In this document: in pieces, positions 63,824 to 64,000 of the stretch
Layout: each line of letters starts with the position of its first letter
Position numbering within the stretch: position 1 is the stretch's first letter
From: Terriglobales bacterium
Lineage (GTDB): Bacteria > Acidobacteriota > Terriglobia > Terriglobales > Acidobacteriaceae
Length of the DNA: 64,000 bases
Assembly (NCBI GenBank): GCA_025934735.1
Contig: JAICWP010000006.1
Location: 124,001 to 188,000, forward strand
Direction of reading: 5' to 3'
The notes under the pieces: generated by a model
Told to the model about the DNA's origin: nothing
The model's input: only the letters and a program-made list of their open reading frames with translations
Databases searched by the model: none
Position numbers and translations under genes: made by a program

Positions 63824-64000
63824 CTACTCAAGCAGCTTCTGCATCTCCGCATACGTGACGGCACCCTCCAGCGACATGTAGGTGCCGCTCTGCTGTAGTT
63901 CCTGCGCCACGCGGCGCAGCGTGCCCAGTCCGGCCAGCATGGGCTTGGAGCCGAGGCTCACCCGGGCCACTCCCAGGCGCTGCAATTCGGAAATAGACGG
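63824..64000 (-). CDS. Isocitrate lyase/PEP mutase family protein, 3' end only
   Basis: The minus strand ends the window in an open frame of 58 codons before a TAG at 63824-63826. The visible residues include LGVARVSLGSKPMLAGLGTLRRVAQEL and a last TYAEMQKLLE, which match the C-terminus of the isocitrate lyase/phosphoenolpyruvate mutase family (pattern: LGV-x-R-V-S-x-G). The active site lies outside the window, so the reaction cannot be told. Confidence 0.7.
   Translation of the reverse strand, partial: PSISELQRLGVARVSLGSKPMLAGLGTLRRVAQELQQSGTYMSLEGAVTYAEMQKLLE

Overview
The window is a high-GC bacterial chromosome segment, almost entirely housekeeping and envelope genes, with one short accessory stretch. 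The mix of proteins (a Gram-negative LptD, BamD, Sec and TonB-ExbBD set, the order nadC-birA-coaX, the order tgt-yajC-secD-secF-tonB-exbB-exbD-exbD, and many Ala/Pro-rich tails) fits an Acidobacteriota (Terriglobia-like) genome. That assignment is inference from gene content and order; no rRNA or tRNA gene was seen.

Layout. 1-5.7 kb: a partial isoprenylcysteine-methyltransferase-like gene, a DUF3108 protein, two hypotheticals, a DUF2007 protein and comEC. 5.7-14.1 kb (minus strand): an RlmD-type rRNA methyltransferase, a hypothetical, coaX, birA, nadC and valS. 14.2-16.4 kb: a lower-GC two-gene unit encoding a DUF262 (GmrSD/ParB-like) protein and a RelA/SpoT-domain nucleotidyltransferase, followed by over 900 bp without a convincing gene. 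17.4-26 kb: STAS protein, a large membrane protein, a response regulator with a very long tail, bamD, rpe, a YihY-type membrane protein and an orphan oligopeptide-type ABC ATPase. 26.2-30.3 kb: a YIP1 protein, then yceD-rpmF-plsX-fabD (ribosomal protein L32 and fatty acid/phospholipid initiation). 30.8-35.5 kb: a TetR-HlyD-ATPase-permease efflux operon with overlapping genes and a perfect palindromic operator. 35.6-44 kb: a DUF4440 protein, a cation/proton antiporter, gene remnants, an oxidoreductase, an APC permease with a C-terminal extension and an RDD membrane protein. 44.1-52.2 kb (plus strand): lptD, a TPR protein, a Lys-rich secreted protein, larE, a DsbA-like lipoprotein and a parvulin lipoprotein. 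52.2-64 kb (minus strand): BCCP plus biotin carboxylase, a TPR lipoprotein, ExbD-ExbD-ExbB-TonB, SecF-SecD-YajC-Tgt, a DinB-like protein and the end of an isocitrate lyase/PEP mutase-like gene.

The points most worth a second look are the DUF262 plus RelA/SpoT pair as a candidate defence or toxin module; two 48-bp palindromic units inserted in frame in valS; an intergenic repeat family with fixed arms and a variable palindromic core; and a scar at 37.7-37.95 kb where an Nramp-transporter remnant abuts a second, degenerate copy of the DUF4440 gene's 3' end. All functions are assigned by reading motifs; no database search was run.
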